From: CAYMRB01 sp964392615
Lineage (GTDB): Bacteria > Planctomycetota > UBA8108
Assembly (NCBI GenBank): GCA_964392615.1
Contig: CAYMRB010000541.1
Coordinates: 1 to 5,959, forward strand
Direction of reading: 5' to 3'
Length of the DNA: 5,959 nucleotides
Under the pieces are notes generated by a model, which saw only the letters and a program-made list of their open reading frames with translations, was not told the DNA's origin and made no database searches. Made by a program: the position numbers and the translations under genes. Shown here in pieces: positions 1-5,959 of this stretch. Positions within the stretch are counted from its first letter, which is position 1. Each line of letters opens with the position of its first letter.

Positions 1-1813
1 GACACGCGTTCCTCTGCGACGGCGACGCTCTTCCGCTGAATCTGGTAGCTGATGACCTCTCGCTGCAGGGACCGGTACGCGTCGCGTATGGTTAAGCGGA
101 TGTTGTCCTCGAAGAGCGACAGCCGGCGCTGCTGGCGTCGATGTGAGATGAGCGAAGCGACGTACTGATTGCGCTCCGCCTTGCGATCGAGCGGCAGGTC
201 GAGCGAAAAGCCGAATCCGTACGCGATATCGTCGAGGTTGAATTCGAAGGGCTTCTGCCCGTTGTCGCTGTTGCTTGGAATGCTAGCCGAAGCGTTCACG
301 TCGAACTGCGTCCGCAAGCCGTCGGCGACGACCCGAACACGGCGCGCGGAGTCCTCCAGAGAGCCTCGCTCGTTGGCGAGATCGAGGCGGTCCTCGAGAG
401 CGGCCTCGATCGCACGATCGACGGGCACGGCAAGCTCTCGCGCCCCGCGTTCGACGAGACGATCGAGTTCGGCGGTGTCGAGCACGATGGACTCGCTCAC
501 CGGAATGCCGAGCGTGATTTTGAACTGGTCACGCTGGAACTCGTACCGCTGCACCGCTGCGAGGTAGCGGTCCTTGGCCTGCAGCTCCTGCTGCTCGGTC
601 TGACCGACCTCGGTGACGAGGACCTCACCGGCCTCCTTGCGAGCCTTGACTCGCGCCGTACTGTCCACCAGGCTCTGCCAGTTGTCGTATTCGTTGCGGA
701 TCGTGACGCGAGCTTCCAACGTGCGGAAGTACTGACTGATCACGTTCACCGCAAGCGTCTTGCGCGCGCGCTCGAGGGAACGGATGTCGTACATGACATT
801 GCGCTCGGCCTGAACGAGCGGCTCCTCGACAACTTCCCTTCGGAACCCGCGCAGCAGCGGCTGCGTGATCGTGCCCTCGAGGATCGTCGACGCGACTTCG
901 CGCCGGTTACCCGAGAAGAACTGGAACAGGCTGTTGAGCGCCGTGAGCGATAGGCGCGTGCCGTTCGTCCACACGGACGTCCAGTTCAAGCCGAGCGAAG
1001 TATCGATCGAGCCGGAGCGTTCGGTGTCCGAGCCGCGATCGTACGAGCCGGTCACCATGCCGAGGAAGCGCGGCGCGAAATCCCAGCGCGCCAGCGTCAG
1101 CGCCAGAGAGGTCTCGTACACGAGCTCCCGGTCCGCCTGGTAGTCGCGGTTGTTCGCGAGCGCGAGACGGAGGCACTCCTGAAGCGACAGCTTGCGCGCC
1201 GTCTCGGTCGGCGTGCCGGCGAGCGGTTGACGGTCGCCGTAGGAGGTCTTTGCCGTCCCGGTATCGGCGTCGGCATCGGCATCGGCATCTGCATCTGCAT
1301 CGGCGTCGGCGTCGGCGTCGGCATCGGCATCGGCATCGGCGTCGGCGGGAGGCCGTCCTGCCGCGCCGGGGCGCGCGCGGCCGCGGGGGGGGGGCCGGCG
1401 GGGGCGGGCGGGGCGGCGGCGGCGGCGGCGGCGGCCGCGGCGTCGGCGTCGGCATCGGCATCGGCGTCGGCGTCGGAACCCGTCCCGGCGTCGGGCTGGT
1501 TCAGCTGCTGTTTGAGCTTCTTCAGCTCTTCGTCGACGTCGACCTTCTCCTCCTTCGCCTGCGGCTCAGGCGCTTCGAGGAAGCGTTCGGTCGCCGTGAC
1601 CGCTCCGACCTCGCCGAGGGCGAGCGGCTTCTGCTCGACGTCGAAATCACGCGTCGAGAGGAACTCGCCTTCGCCGACCTCCGCCGACTTGTCGTCGACG
1701 ATCGAATAGACCTCGCCGTCGGCCTGCTCGCGATACCACTCCTCGGTGCACGCGCTCAGACAGACGACACCCAACACCACTGCCACGCGGCGGAAGTACG
1801 GACCTGATCGCAA
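1..1813 (-). CDS. TolC-family outer-membrane efflux lipoprotein, 3' partial, with a one-base frameshift in the linker
   Basis: Probable outer-membrane channel subunit of a tripartite efflux or type I export system. The N-terminal segment has basic residues, a hydrophobic stretch and a lipobox L-S-A-C (Cys22 from the TTG at 1813), followed by TEEWYREQADGEVYSIVDDK, then a charged helix and a long Asp-Ala/Ala/Pro linker. From about 1260 down to 1 a different frame encodes the efflux domain: LSLQECLRLALANNRDYQ, then GTITQPLLRGF, then long amphipathic helices (for example ERARKTLAVNVISQYFRTLE). It ends off-window in EVISYQIQRKSVAVAEERV, typical of the second helical repeat. The two frames differ by one base; both Asp-Ala tracts are in register only if one base is missing between about 1348 and 1440, most likely in the C10 run. 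I chose TTG 1813 because GGAGAG lies 5 bases upstream; TTG 1828 is possible but lacks a ribosome site. The family call is firm. Whether the break is an assembly error, phase variation or decay is open. Confidence 0.85.
1262..1347 (-). repeat. Hexanucleotide tract encoding Asp-Ala repeats
   Basis: About fourteen near-identical 6-base units (forward-strand TCGGCA/TCGGCG, with some TCTGCA) run in tandem. Read on the minus strand in the frame of the efflux domain they encode (Asp-Ala)n, which ends directly at the folded domain. In the frame of the N-terminal segment the same bases encode Met/Thr/Gln-Pro repeats, which is unlikely to be the native reading. Changes in the number of 6-base units would alter linker length without changing frame. 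Confidence 0.85.
1385..1394 (-). repeat. 10-base homopolymer (G on plus, C on minus) at the probable frameshift site
   Basis: Ten consecutive G on the plus strand lie in the linker of the efflux lipoprotein gene. Upstream of it the lipoprotein frame reads Asp-Ala, poly-Ala, then Pro. Downstream the efflux frame is offset so that one additional base restores a continuous reading (Gly-Pro-Pro-Pro-Arg-Gly-Arg, then on to Asp-Ala repeats). Homopolymers of this length are prone to miscalls in sequencing and to slipped-strand mutation in cells, so this is the best candidate for the indel. Shorter G runs at 1400-1413 cannot be excluded. Confidence 0.7.
1412..1476 (-). repeat. GGC triplet run and second Asp-Ala hexamer tract
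   Basis: A run of GGC triplets (about 1412-1435) encodes poly-Ala on the minus strand. It adjoins further TCGGCG/TCGGCA hexamers (about 1440-1476) that encode Asp-Ala in the lipoprotein frame. It is the same repeat family as at 1262-1347, but in the other reading frame, which brackets the frameshift between the two tracts. Confidence 0.8.
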
Positions 1814-1974
1814 CGACACTCTCCGCAAGCGACGACGTTCAACGGTTCTTGGAGCCTCTGCGAAGGAGGTGTCTTACTCCCTTCTGGGGTCTTTGTGCAA
1901 CGGTCGAGGACGCCGGTGGCCTTCGGGAGGGAAAGGGCCCGGTAATATCGTGGCGATCGCACGGGTCGGAGACG

Positions 1975-2289
1975 CTATTCCGTCTCGTTCAGCGCGGCCT
2001 CGATCTCCGTCAGCGCCGAGCGTGCGCGGTCTGGCGACAGCCGCTCCGGGTCGTTCAGCATGCCCCGAACGTCCCAGAGCGTCTGCCGCAGACGGCTGGC
2101 CTTCAGGTCGGCGTGCTCGTCGACCTTGCCGAGGCGCTGGGTCAGGTCGCGGTACCGCTGGTAGAGGTCGCGGTACTTGACCTCCCAGTCCTCGCCCCCT
2201 TTCGCCTCGCCGCGACGGACGAACACCATCATGCCGACGAAGAAGCCGAACGCGAACACGAAGAGGAAAGGAAGGAGACGAAGGATCAT
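1975..2289 (-). CDS. Small single-pass membrane protein of unknown function (104 aa)
   Basis: I do not recognise this protein. Residues 5-24 form one hydrophobic, Phe-rich transmembrane segment (LPFLFVFAFGFFVGMMVFV), followed by Arg-Arg, which suggests that the C-terminal part faces the cytoplasm. The remaining 75 or so residues are charged and predicted helical, with heptad-like spacing (KYRDLYQRYRDLTQRLGKVD, then LKASRLRQTLWDV), so a short coiled coil is plausible. The ATG lies 17 bases after the stop of the upstream secreted-protein gene and has no strong ribosome site (only a distant AGGTG), which suggests translational coupling. The frame has its own start, stop and membrane segment, whereas the overlapping frames give no protein-like sequence. 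A scaffold or membrane-anchored accessory role is only a guess. Confidence 0.75.
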   Translation of the reverse strand: MILRLLPFLFVFAFGFFVGMMVFVRRGEAKGGEDWEVKYRDLYQRYRDLTQRLGKVDEHADLKASRLRQTLWDVRGMLNDPERLSPDRARSALTEIEAALNETE

Positions 2290-2306
2290 CCGCTGAGTGC
2301 TGGCAC

Positions 2307-3335
2307 CTAGAGGCTACCGTCCGGCTTGTCGGGGGCGGCCTTCTTCGGCTCCTCATTCTTCGGCGGGGCCTTCTCGGGGGCCTTGGCGGGCTTCGCCGGT
2401 GCGCCCTTGTCGTCGGCGAACGCCTTGGTGAGGTAGTGTCGGTAGAGCTTCTCCGCGACCGACGTTCCCTTGCTATCGTGCTCCGCGGCGATGCGCAGGA
2501 GCTTGTCGAGGCCCGCCGTCGCCTGGTCGGAGAACAGTGTCAGATAGGCGTCGAGCAGGGCGTACTCCTCGCCGACAGCCGCGCGCTTCTCCTCGAACGC
2601 GCGACGGGACGGGAAGTGCGCGGCCGCGTTCTCGGGGAGCACGGCGAACGCAGCCTCCGACTTGAGCGTCTGCGCGAGCAGCAGGTTCGCGTAGCGATTC
2701 TTGCCGAGACCGACCAGCGCCTCGACGAGGAGAATCGGATAGCGCGCGTCGTCGGAGTCCCGATACCCCTCCGCGAGAATCAGGCCGGCGGTCTTGTACT
2801 TGCCGGCGCGCATCAACTCGAGCGCGGCAGCGAGCTCGCGGGCGCCGTCGTCATCCTCGAGAAGCCCCTCCTCGAGCATTCCGTCGTCACCGTAGAGCCA
2901 CGCCGGGTACTGCGGCGAGCGTACGACTCCCTGGAACGGGCCGAGCGAGTACGTCCGCAGCGGGTTCGGATCCGCGGGCGGCATCTGGAGCCCCATCTGC
3001 CACGCGAACGGGTAGTTGTTCAGCAGGCCGAGACGCGGCTCGATCGCCACGGGCGGCGGATACTGCTTGTAGCTGGAGGCCTGCGGCATCGTCCACCACG
3101 CCGGACCGTAGCCGTACGGCAGGCCGCGCCAGCCGTACCGGAGCGCGTCCGAACGGTCGCGGGCCGGAGTCGCCGAGCGGCCGCGGACCTTCTTCGCCGC
3201 CGCACGCCGCGCAGTATCAAGGCCGACGCGCGGGACGCCGCCGCTCTGCGCGGTCGCGCTCGAGGCCACCAGGAGGCAGCCGAGGACACAGCCCAGGAGC
3301 CGAGCCGAGGTCGTGGAGGTGAGGTTCCGTCGCAT
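2307..3335 (-). CDS. Secreted protein with helical repeat-like region, function unknown (342 aa)
   Basis: The start is the ATG at 3335, not the longer frame opening at 3512, because AAGGAGAT lies just upstream and a clear signal peptide follows: basic MRRN, hydrophobic core LLGCVLGCLLVASS, probable cleavage at ATA|Q (residues 27-30). Residues 65-150 are rich in Tyr, Trp, Pro and Gly (for example GWRGLPYGYGPAWW). Residues 163-305 are helical and resemble degenerate TPR units: ELAAALELMRAGKYKTAGLI, then YPILLVEALVGLGKNRYANL, then EEYALLDAYLTLFSDQATAG. The tail from 311 is a Lys/Pro/Ala/Glu-rich, probably disordered, stretch. It sits 17 bases upstream of the small membrane protein gene in a likely operon. 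Acting outside the cytoplasm as a protein-interaction factor fits the sequence; no catalytic motif is visible. Confidence 0.8.
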   Translation of the reverse strand: MRRNLTSTTSARLLGCVLGCLLVASSATAQSGGVPRVGLDTARRAAAKKVRGRSATPARDRSDALRYGWRGLPYGYGPAWWTMPQASSYKQYPPPVAIEPRLGLLNNYPFAWQMGLQMPPADPNPLRTYSLGPFQGVVRSPQYPAWLYGDDGMLEEGLLEDDDGARELAAALELMRAGKYKTAGLILAEGYRDSDDARYPILLVEALVGLGKNRYANLLLAQTLKSEAAFAVLPENAAAHFPSRRAFEEKRAAVGEEYALLDAYLTLFSDQATAGLDKLLRIAAEHDSKGTSVAEKLYRHYLTKAFADDKGAPAKPAKAPEKAPPKNEEPKKAAPDKPDGSL

Positions 3336-3340
3336 GCGAG

Positions 3341-3348
3341 ATCTCCTT
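3341..3348 (-). promoter_or_regulatory. Strong ribosome binding site that fixes the start at 3335
   Basis: On the minus strand the sequence reads AAGGAGAT followed by five bases and the ATG at 3335. This near-consensus Shine-Dalgarno, together with the signal peptide that follows, rules out the longer reading from 3512. Confidence 0.8.
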
Positions 3349-3350
3349 TC

Positions 3351-3378
3351 CCGGGTCCCGGCCGACGTCCGGGTCCCG
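3351..3378. repeat. Two direct 10-bp repeats in the leader, with a third partial copy upstream
   Basis: CCGGGTCCCG occurs at 3351-3360 and again at 3369-3378, 18 bases apart. The 8-base core CGGGTCCC also occurs at 3480-3487. All lie in the leader of the secreted-protein gene, the nearest pair immediately upstream of its ribosome site. On the minus strand the pair can also form a short CCCGG/CCGGG hairpin. They could be an operator or a structured leader, or simply GC-rich redundancy. The rest of the 244-base gap (3336-3579) holds no gene that I can support. Confidence 0.4.
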
Positions 3379-3536
3379 TCATGGTACGCCTTCCGGCACG
3401 GTGGCTTGGCCACCCGCTGGACCGCGACCGAGGCGAGACATCTCTTTCTCTCTCCAGGCGACCGGCTCCGCGAACGGAACGGGTCCCACTGGGGGATTGT
3501 AAGCAACGTCACGGCAGGAGCGTACCGAATTCTGGC

Positions 3537-3567
3537 GCCGGGATCGCCGCCGGGATCGCCGCCCGGC
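3537..3567. repeat. 12-bp tandem repeat with GC hairpin downstream of the reductase gene
   Basis: GCCGGGATCGCC occurs twice head-to-tail (3537-3548 and 3549-3560), followed by a partial third copy. On the minus strand, 13-31 bases after the reductase stop, GCCGGG can pair with CCCGGC around a 7-base loop (3549-3567). There is no T-run after it, so an intrinsic terminator is not demonstrated. It may still end or stabilise the reductase transcript. Confidence 0.5.
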
Positions 3568-3579
3568 TCGACCGCCTGC

Positions 3580-4353
3580 TCAGACGCCGAGCAGGCCGCC
3601 GTCGGCGACCAGCGTTTGCCCGGTCACGTAGCGGGCGTCGTCCGAGGCGAGGAATGCGATGGCGCTCGCGATCTCGGCCGGCTCGCCCAGACGGCCCAGC
3701 GGGACCTGCCGCACCACTCGGCGCTCCTTCTTGGGCTCCTTCCACAGCGCTTCGCTCAGCCGCGTACGGATCACGCCGGGAGCGACGCCGTTGACGCGTA
3801 TGCCGTCCGCCGCGAGCTCCACCGCCAGCGTCTGCGTCATAGCGTTCACGGCTGCCTTGCTGATGCCGTAGGCGCCGAGGCCGGCCACCGGGCGATAGGA
3901 GGCCACGGTCGACACGTTGACGATCGCGCCCCCCCCACCCTGGGCGCGCATACGCCGCACTCCCGCGCGCGCGACGATCAGATAGCCGCGCAAGTTCGTA
4001 TCGACGATCTTGTCGAAGACGTCGAGGTCGATCTCGGCCAGCGAGCTCATGGTCGGATTCGTCGCCGCGTTGTTGACGACGACGTCGACCTTACCAAACG
4101 CCGCGACCGCAGACTCGAAGGCGGCGTCGACCTCGTCGCTGCGGGCGCTGTGAGCGACGGTCGTCTCGGCGCGCCCCGCGGTGACCGCGTCCAGCTCACG
4201 GCGCGCCGCGTCGAGACCTTCGCGCTGGCGAGCGGTGATCACCACGCTCGCGCCGCGCTCGAGGAACAGGCGCGCGGTCGCGAGCCCGATGCCGCGACTC
4301 CCGCCGGTGATGAGGGCGACCTTGCCATCGAGTCGAGCGGCGCTCGTATCCAT
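3580..4353 (-). CDS. Classical SDR-family oxidoreductase (FabG-like, 257 aa)
   Basis: Cytosolic NAD(P)(H)-dependent alcohol/ketone oxidoreductase of the classical short-chain dehydrogenase type. Visible motifs from the ATG at 4353: cofactor-binding TGGSRGIG (16-23), NNAA (94-97), catalytic-type Asn120, Tyr162 and Lys166 (Y-G-I-S-K), PG (192-193) and the C-terminal Y-V-T-G-Q-x-L-x-x-D-G-G ending. Arg20 and Arg42 after the second beta strand favour NADP(H), by family knowledge. Two oddities: Thr149 occupies the place usually held by the catalytic Ser (13 residues before the Tyr), and Ser69 replaces the Asp of the usual adenine-pocket D-V motif. The start is set by GGAGG four bases upstream and by normal family length; the frame stays open to 4431 but the extra residues have no family counterpart. 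The substrate cannot be told; many relatives are annotated as 3-oxoacyl-ACP reductase or glucose 1-dehydrogenase with little proof. It is transcribed divergently from the selenoprotein gene. Confidence 0.93.
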   Translation of the reverse strand: MDTSAARLDGKVALITGGSRGIGLATARLFLERGASVVITARQREGLDAARRELDAVTAGRAETTVAHSARSDEVDAAFESAVAAFGKVDVVVNNAATNPTMSSLAEIDLDVFDKIVDTNLRGYLIVARAGVRRMRAQGGGGAIVNVSTVASYRPVAGLGAYGISKAAVNAMTQTLAVELAADGIRVNGVAPGVIRTRLSEALWKEPKKERRVVRQVPLGRLGEPAEIASAIAFLASDDARYVTGQTLVADGGLLGV

Positions 4354-4490
4354 GCTTCCTCCACGCATTGCAGTCGCCCCTGACCGAGCCATGCCGAGAA
4401 GCTCGCGGTGGCGATTCGTGACAGTTACCATGTCGGTCAGCCGGTGTACAGAGCCGGAGGCGGGCCGCCAGGAACTCGACAGGGAGAACC
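4354..4490. promoter_or_regulatory. Divergent intergenic region between the reductase and selenoprotein genes
   Basis: These 137 bases separate two start codons facing opposite directions, so promoters for both genes should lie here. The ribosome sites are visible: GGAGG on the minus strand (4358-4362) for the reductase, and AGGGAG (4481-4486), four bases before the ATG at 4491. A GTGACA at 4418-4423 resembles a -35 box, but I see no -10 box at proper spacing. No operator or riboswitch was recognised. Confidence 0.45.
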
Positions 4491-5959
4491 ATGCCTCGAG
4501 AGCTCAACAGATGGTCGATCGCGCTGCTCGTATCGACGGCCGTGGCAGCGACGGTCGCGATGTCGTCACCGGCGCGAGCCGACGACTACGCGCCCCGATT
4601 TCCCGCGGGCCAGGTCGCGGCCTGGAAGGGCACTGTCGAGGTGCGCCAGACGGTCGACGGCGACGCCGCGCCGGTTAGCCGCTTCGACGCGCACGTGCTG
4701 CGACTGGTCAGCGCGGACGGCGCGTCGATCGACGTCTTCCGCACGCTCACGCCGCGGTCGTCCGACGATGCGAGCGCCGCGATGGCCGATCGCTACGCGC
4801 GTGCGTCAACGACCGCGCTGCCGCTCCTGGACGAGCCGCCCCAGGAGCTCGACGGCGCCGCGGATCTCCTGCAGGTCTACGTACCTCGCCTGCCGTTGTC
4901 GCTTGGGGCGGTCGTCGCAGAGGCGCAGGGGCCGCCCGTCGAGCGGGACGTCGCCATCCTCGGCAGCCTGCGTGTGCGCGGCAAGGTCGCGACGACGATG
5001 TCGACCGGAGGCGCGGATCGGGTTCTGTCGCGGGAGCTGATCGCGGGATCGACGGCGACCGCATCGGGCGAGCCGGGCGAGCCGACCGAGCCGACCGAGC
5101 CGGCCGAGCCGTTCGAGTTTCAGGGCCACGTGGCGCGCCTGGTCGCGTGGCGCGAGACGTATACGTGGAGCGTCGAGCAGCGGCTGATCCGCTCGCGCCG
5201 CTTCACCTACTCGGCGCGCATCGACATGCGAGGCACGCCGGTGGAGTTGACGGTCGACGCGCAGCTCCACACGGCCGAGGTCTTCGCGACGCGCGTGGAG
5301 CTCGGGTTCGGGGAGGCGACGCAGGCCGAGTCCATGCAGCGTCGAGTCGTCGCGGCCATCGCCGGGCGAGGGCCGAGCGCCACGATCGAGAAGGACGTGC
5401 GGGCGCTCGAAGGCCTGGTCGCGGACACGCCGTATGTGCCGCTCGGCCGAGCGGCTCGCGACCATCTCGTTGGCTATCGAGCGCTGTTCGAAGATGATCC
5501 GGCGGCTACGGTCTTGAAGAGACTGGTCGGCAGGAGGGCGCCGGGATTCACGCTCGAGAAGCTGACTGGCGGCGAGTTGACGCTCGCGAAGTCGTTGCCG
5601 GGCAAGGTGACGCTGCTGACCTTCTGGGGCTATGGATGAGGGCCTTGTCGTAGGGAGGCTCCCTACCTGAACCAGCTCGAGAAAAAGTACGGCGCGCGCG
5701 GCTTTCAGGTCATCGCGGTGAACGACTGGGACGAGCCGACGGCGACGATTCGCGCCTTCGCCGACAAGAAGAGCCTCACGTACACGATTCTGCTGATGGG
5801 GGGAAAGGTCGGCCTGGAGGCGTACGGCGTCACGAAAGCCCCGACCAGCTATTGGGTGGACCACACGGGCACGGTATTGCGTCGCGAGGTCGGGTTCGAC
5901 GAGAGTCTCGTGCCGGGCATGGAGGAGCGTATCGAGAGGCTGCTCGCGCGGCGCGATGG
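4491..5959 (+). CDS. Exported selenocysteine-containing thioredoxin-like (TlpA/ResA-type) protein, read through TGA, 3' partial
   Basis: Predicted extracytoplasmic thiol-disulfide oxidoreductase with selenocysteine in its active site. It starts at the ATG after AGGGAG. A signal peptide follows (core IALLVSTAVAATVAM, cleavage near ARA|DD, residue 30). Residues 31-345 are not recognised; they contain a Gly/Thr/Ala-Glu-Pro repeat at 193-207. From about 347 a TlpA-like thioredoxin domain begins: RRAPGFTLEKLTGGELTL, GKVTLLTFWGYG, then TGA as codon 383, then GPCRREAPYLNQLEKKYG. It continues through FQVIAVNDWDEP to the cis-Pro strand KAPTSYWVD (Pro451), and is still open at the window end (codon 489). 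The TGA aligns with the first Cys of F-W-x-x-W-C-G-P-C, giving UGPC; Cys386 is the partner, and I see no other Cys in the protein. The usual Trp before the first Cys is Gly here. A hairpin 10 bases after TGA fits a bacterial SECIS. The alternative is a pseudogene or a miscalled Cys codon, but the exact position and the hairpin argue against it. Confidence 0.88.
5067..5111 (+). repeat. Five 9-bp tandem units encoding x-Glu-Pro
   Basis: Five in-frame units of the form NNC-GAG-CCG encode Gly-Glu-Pro, Gly-Glu-Pro, Thr-Glu-Pro, Thr-Glu-Pro, Ala-Glu-Pro (residues 193-207 of the selenoprotein). The Pro- and Glu-rich stretch is probably an extended linker dividing the unrecognised N-terminal region into two parts. 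Its length can vary by whole units without disturbing the frame. Confidence 0.85.
5637..5639 (+). other. In-frame TGA, probable selenocysteine codon
   Basis: The codon is in frame with both the 382 codons before it and 106 open codons after it, and sits where thioredoxin-like proteins carry the first redox Cys (U-G-P-C). The neighbouring reductase ends at TGA exactly at its expected C-terminus, so TGA is a stop elsewhere in this DNA and a general reassignment is unlikely. Confidence 0.85.
5650..5666 (+). promoter_or_regulatory. Putative bacterial SECIS hairpin
   Basis: GTAGGGAGGCTCCCTAC forms a perfect 7-bp stem (5650-5656 with 5660-5666) with loop GGC, or a 6-bp stem with loop AGGCT. It begins 10 bases after the TGA, and the apical loop begins 17 bases after it. 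Bacterial SECIS elements are hairpins lying directly downstream of the UGA inside the coding region, with a G among the first loop bases recognised by SelB; this hairpin meets those criteria. A U (5648) lies just below the stem, and weak lower pairing is possible (GG 5641-5642 with CC 5672-5673, UU 5645-5646 with AA 5670-5671). The hairpin lies within the codons for Arg-Arg-Glu-Ala-Pro-Tyr. Folding and SelB binding were not computed or tested. Confidence 0.72.

Noticed and set aside
907..1461. A 184-codon minus-strand open frame rich in Pro and Arg
   Set aside because: It is the third-frame reading of the repeat linker and efflux domain. It has no ribosome site and its composition is that of a frame shadow.
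1814..1974. Promoter, terminator or small RNA in the gap upstream of the efflux gene
   Set aside because: TTGCAC/TAAGAC-like boxes are poor matches and no hairpin with a T-run is present. Only the GGAGAG ribosome site at 1819-1824 is supported.
3496..3501. TACAAT on the minus strand, a possible -10 box upstream of the secreted-protein gene
   Set aside because: It matches the consensus at five of six bases, but no -35 box lies 16-18 bases upstream and the resulting leader would be about 150 bases. It is not strong enough to annotate.
2436..3794. A 452-codon plus-strand open frame
   Set aside because: It is antisense to the secreted-protein gene and extremely Arg-rich without domains, a typical long antisense frame in high-GC DNA. 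The minus strand has a signal peptide and a strong ribosome site.
3313..4383. A 356-codon plus-strand frame over the reductase
   Set aside because: It is a shadow of the reductase gene, which shows all family motifs on the opposite strand.
5637..5639. TGA as a general sense codon (for example Trp) in an alternative genetic code
   Set aside because: The protein family requires Cys or Sec here, not Trp, and the neighbouring reductase ends at TGA exactly at its normal C-terminus.
4806..5864. A 352-codon minus-strand frame spanning the TGA site
   Set aside because: It is antisense to the selenoprotein gene, with Arg/Leu-rich sequence and no motif. The plus strand encodes a clear thioredoxin domain over the same bases.

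Overview
The window is GC-rich bacterial DNA with dense coding on both strands. Several features suggest a Gram-negative-type environmental bacterium, possibly a planctomycete or relative. There is a lipidated outer-membrane efflux protein whose N-terminal Cys...Ala-Asp-x-Glu-Val-Tyr stretch resembles planctomycetal TolC-like proteins as I remember them, there are several exported proteins, and there is an apparent selenoprotein. The phylum is a guess; the Gram-negative envelope is better supported.

Layout. Positions 1-1813 (minus) hold most of a TolC-family outer-membrane efflux lipoprotein that runs off the left edge. Its reading frame is broken by one base in a low-complexity linker containing a 10-base G/C homopolymer. 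Positions 1975-2289 (minus) hold a 104-residue single-pass membrane protein, and 2307-3335 (minus) hold a 342-residue secreted protein with helical repeat-like character; neither is recognised. These three genes are co-directional (gaps 17 and about 160 bases) and may be co-transcribed towards the efflux gene. A leader of about 240 bases (3336-3579) with short repeats separates them from a classical short-chain dehydrogenase/reductase at 3580-4353 (minus). A 137-base divergent intergenic region (4354-4490) then leads to a plus-strand gene at 4491 that continues past the right edge.

The main discovery is in that last gene. The open frame appears to stop at a TGA at 5637-5639, but the same frame continues without another stop to the window end and encodes the rest of a TlpA/ResA-type thioredoxin domain. 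The TGA falls exactly on the first position of the CxxC redox motif, giving U-G-P-C. Ten bases further on lies a perfect 7-bp hairpin with a G-rich apical loop (5650-5666), in the position and of the type expected of a bacterial SECIS element. The gene is therefore best read as an exported selenoprotein: signal peptide, about 310 residues of unrecognised N-terminal region, then a selenocysteine-containing thioredoxin domain. An ordinary gene caller would truncate it at residue 382 and lose its active site.

How the genes work together is only partly visible. The efflux protein, the small membrane protein and the secreted repeat-like protein all point to the envelope. The selenoprotein would act outside the cytoplasm in thiol-disulfide chemistry. 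The reductase is a cytosolic, probably NADPH-linked enzyme with no evident link beyond sharing a divergent promoter region with the selenoprotein gene.
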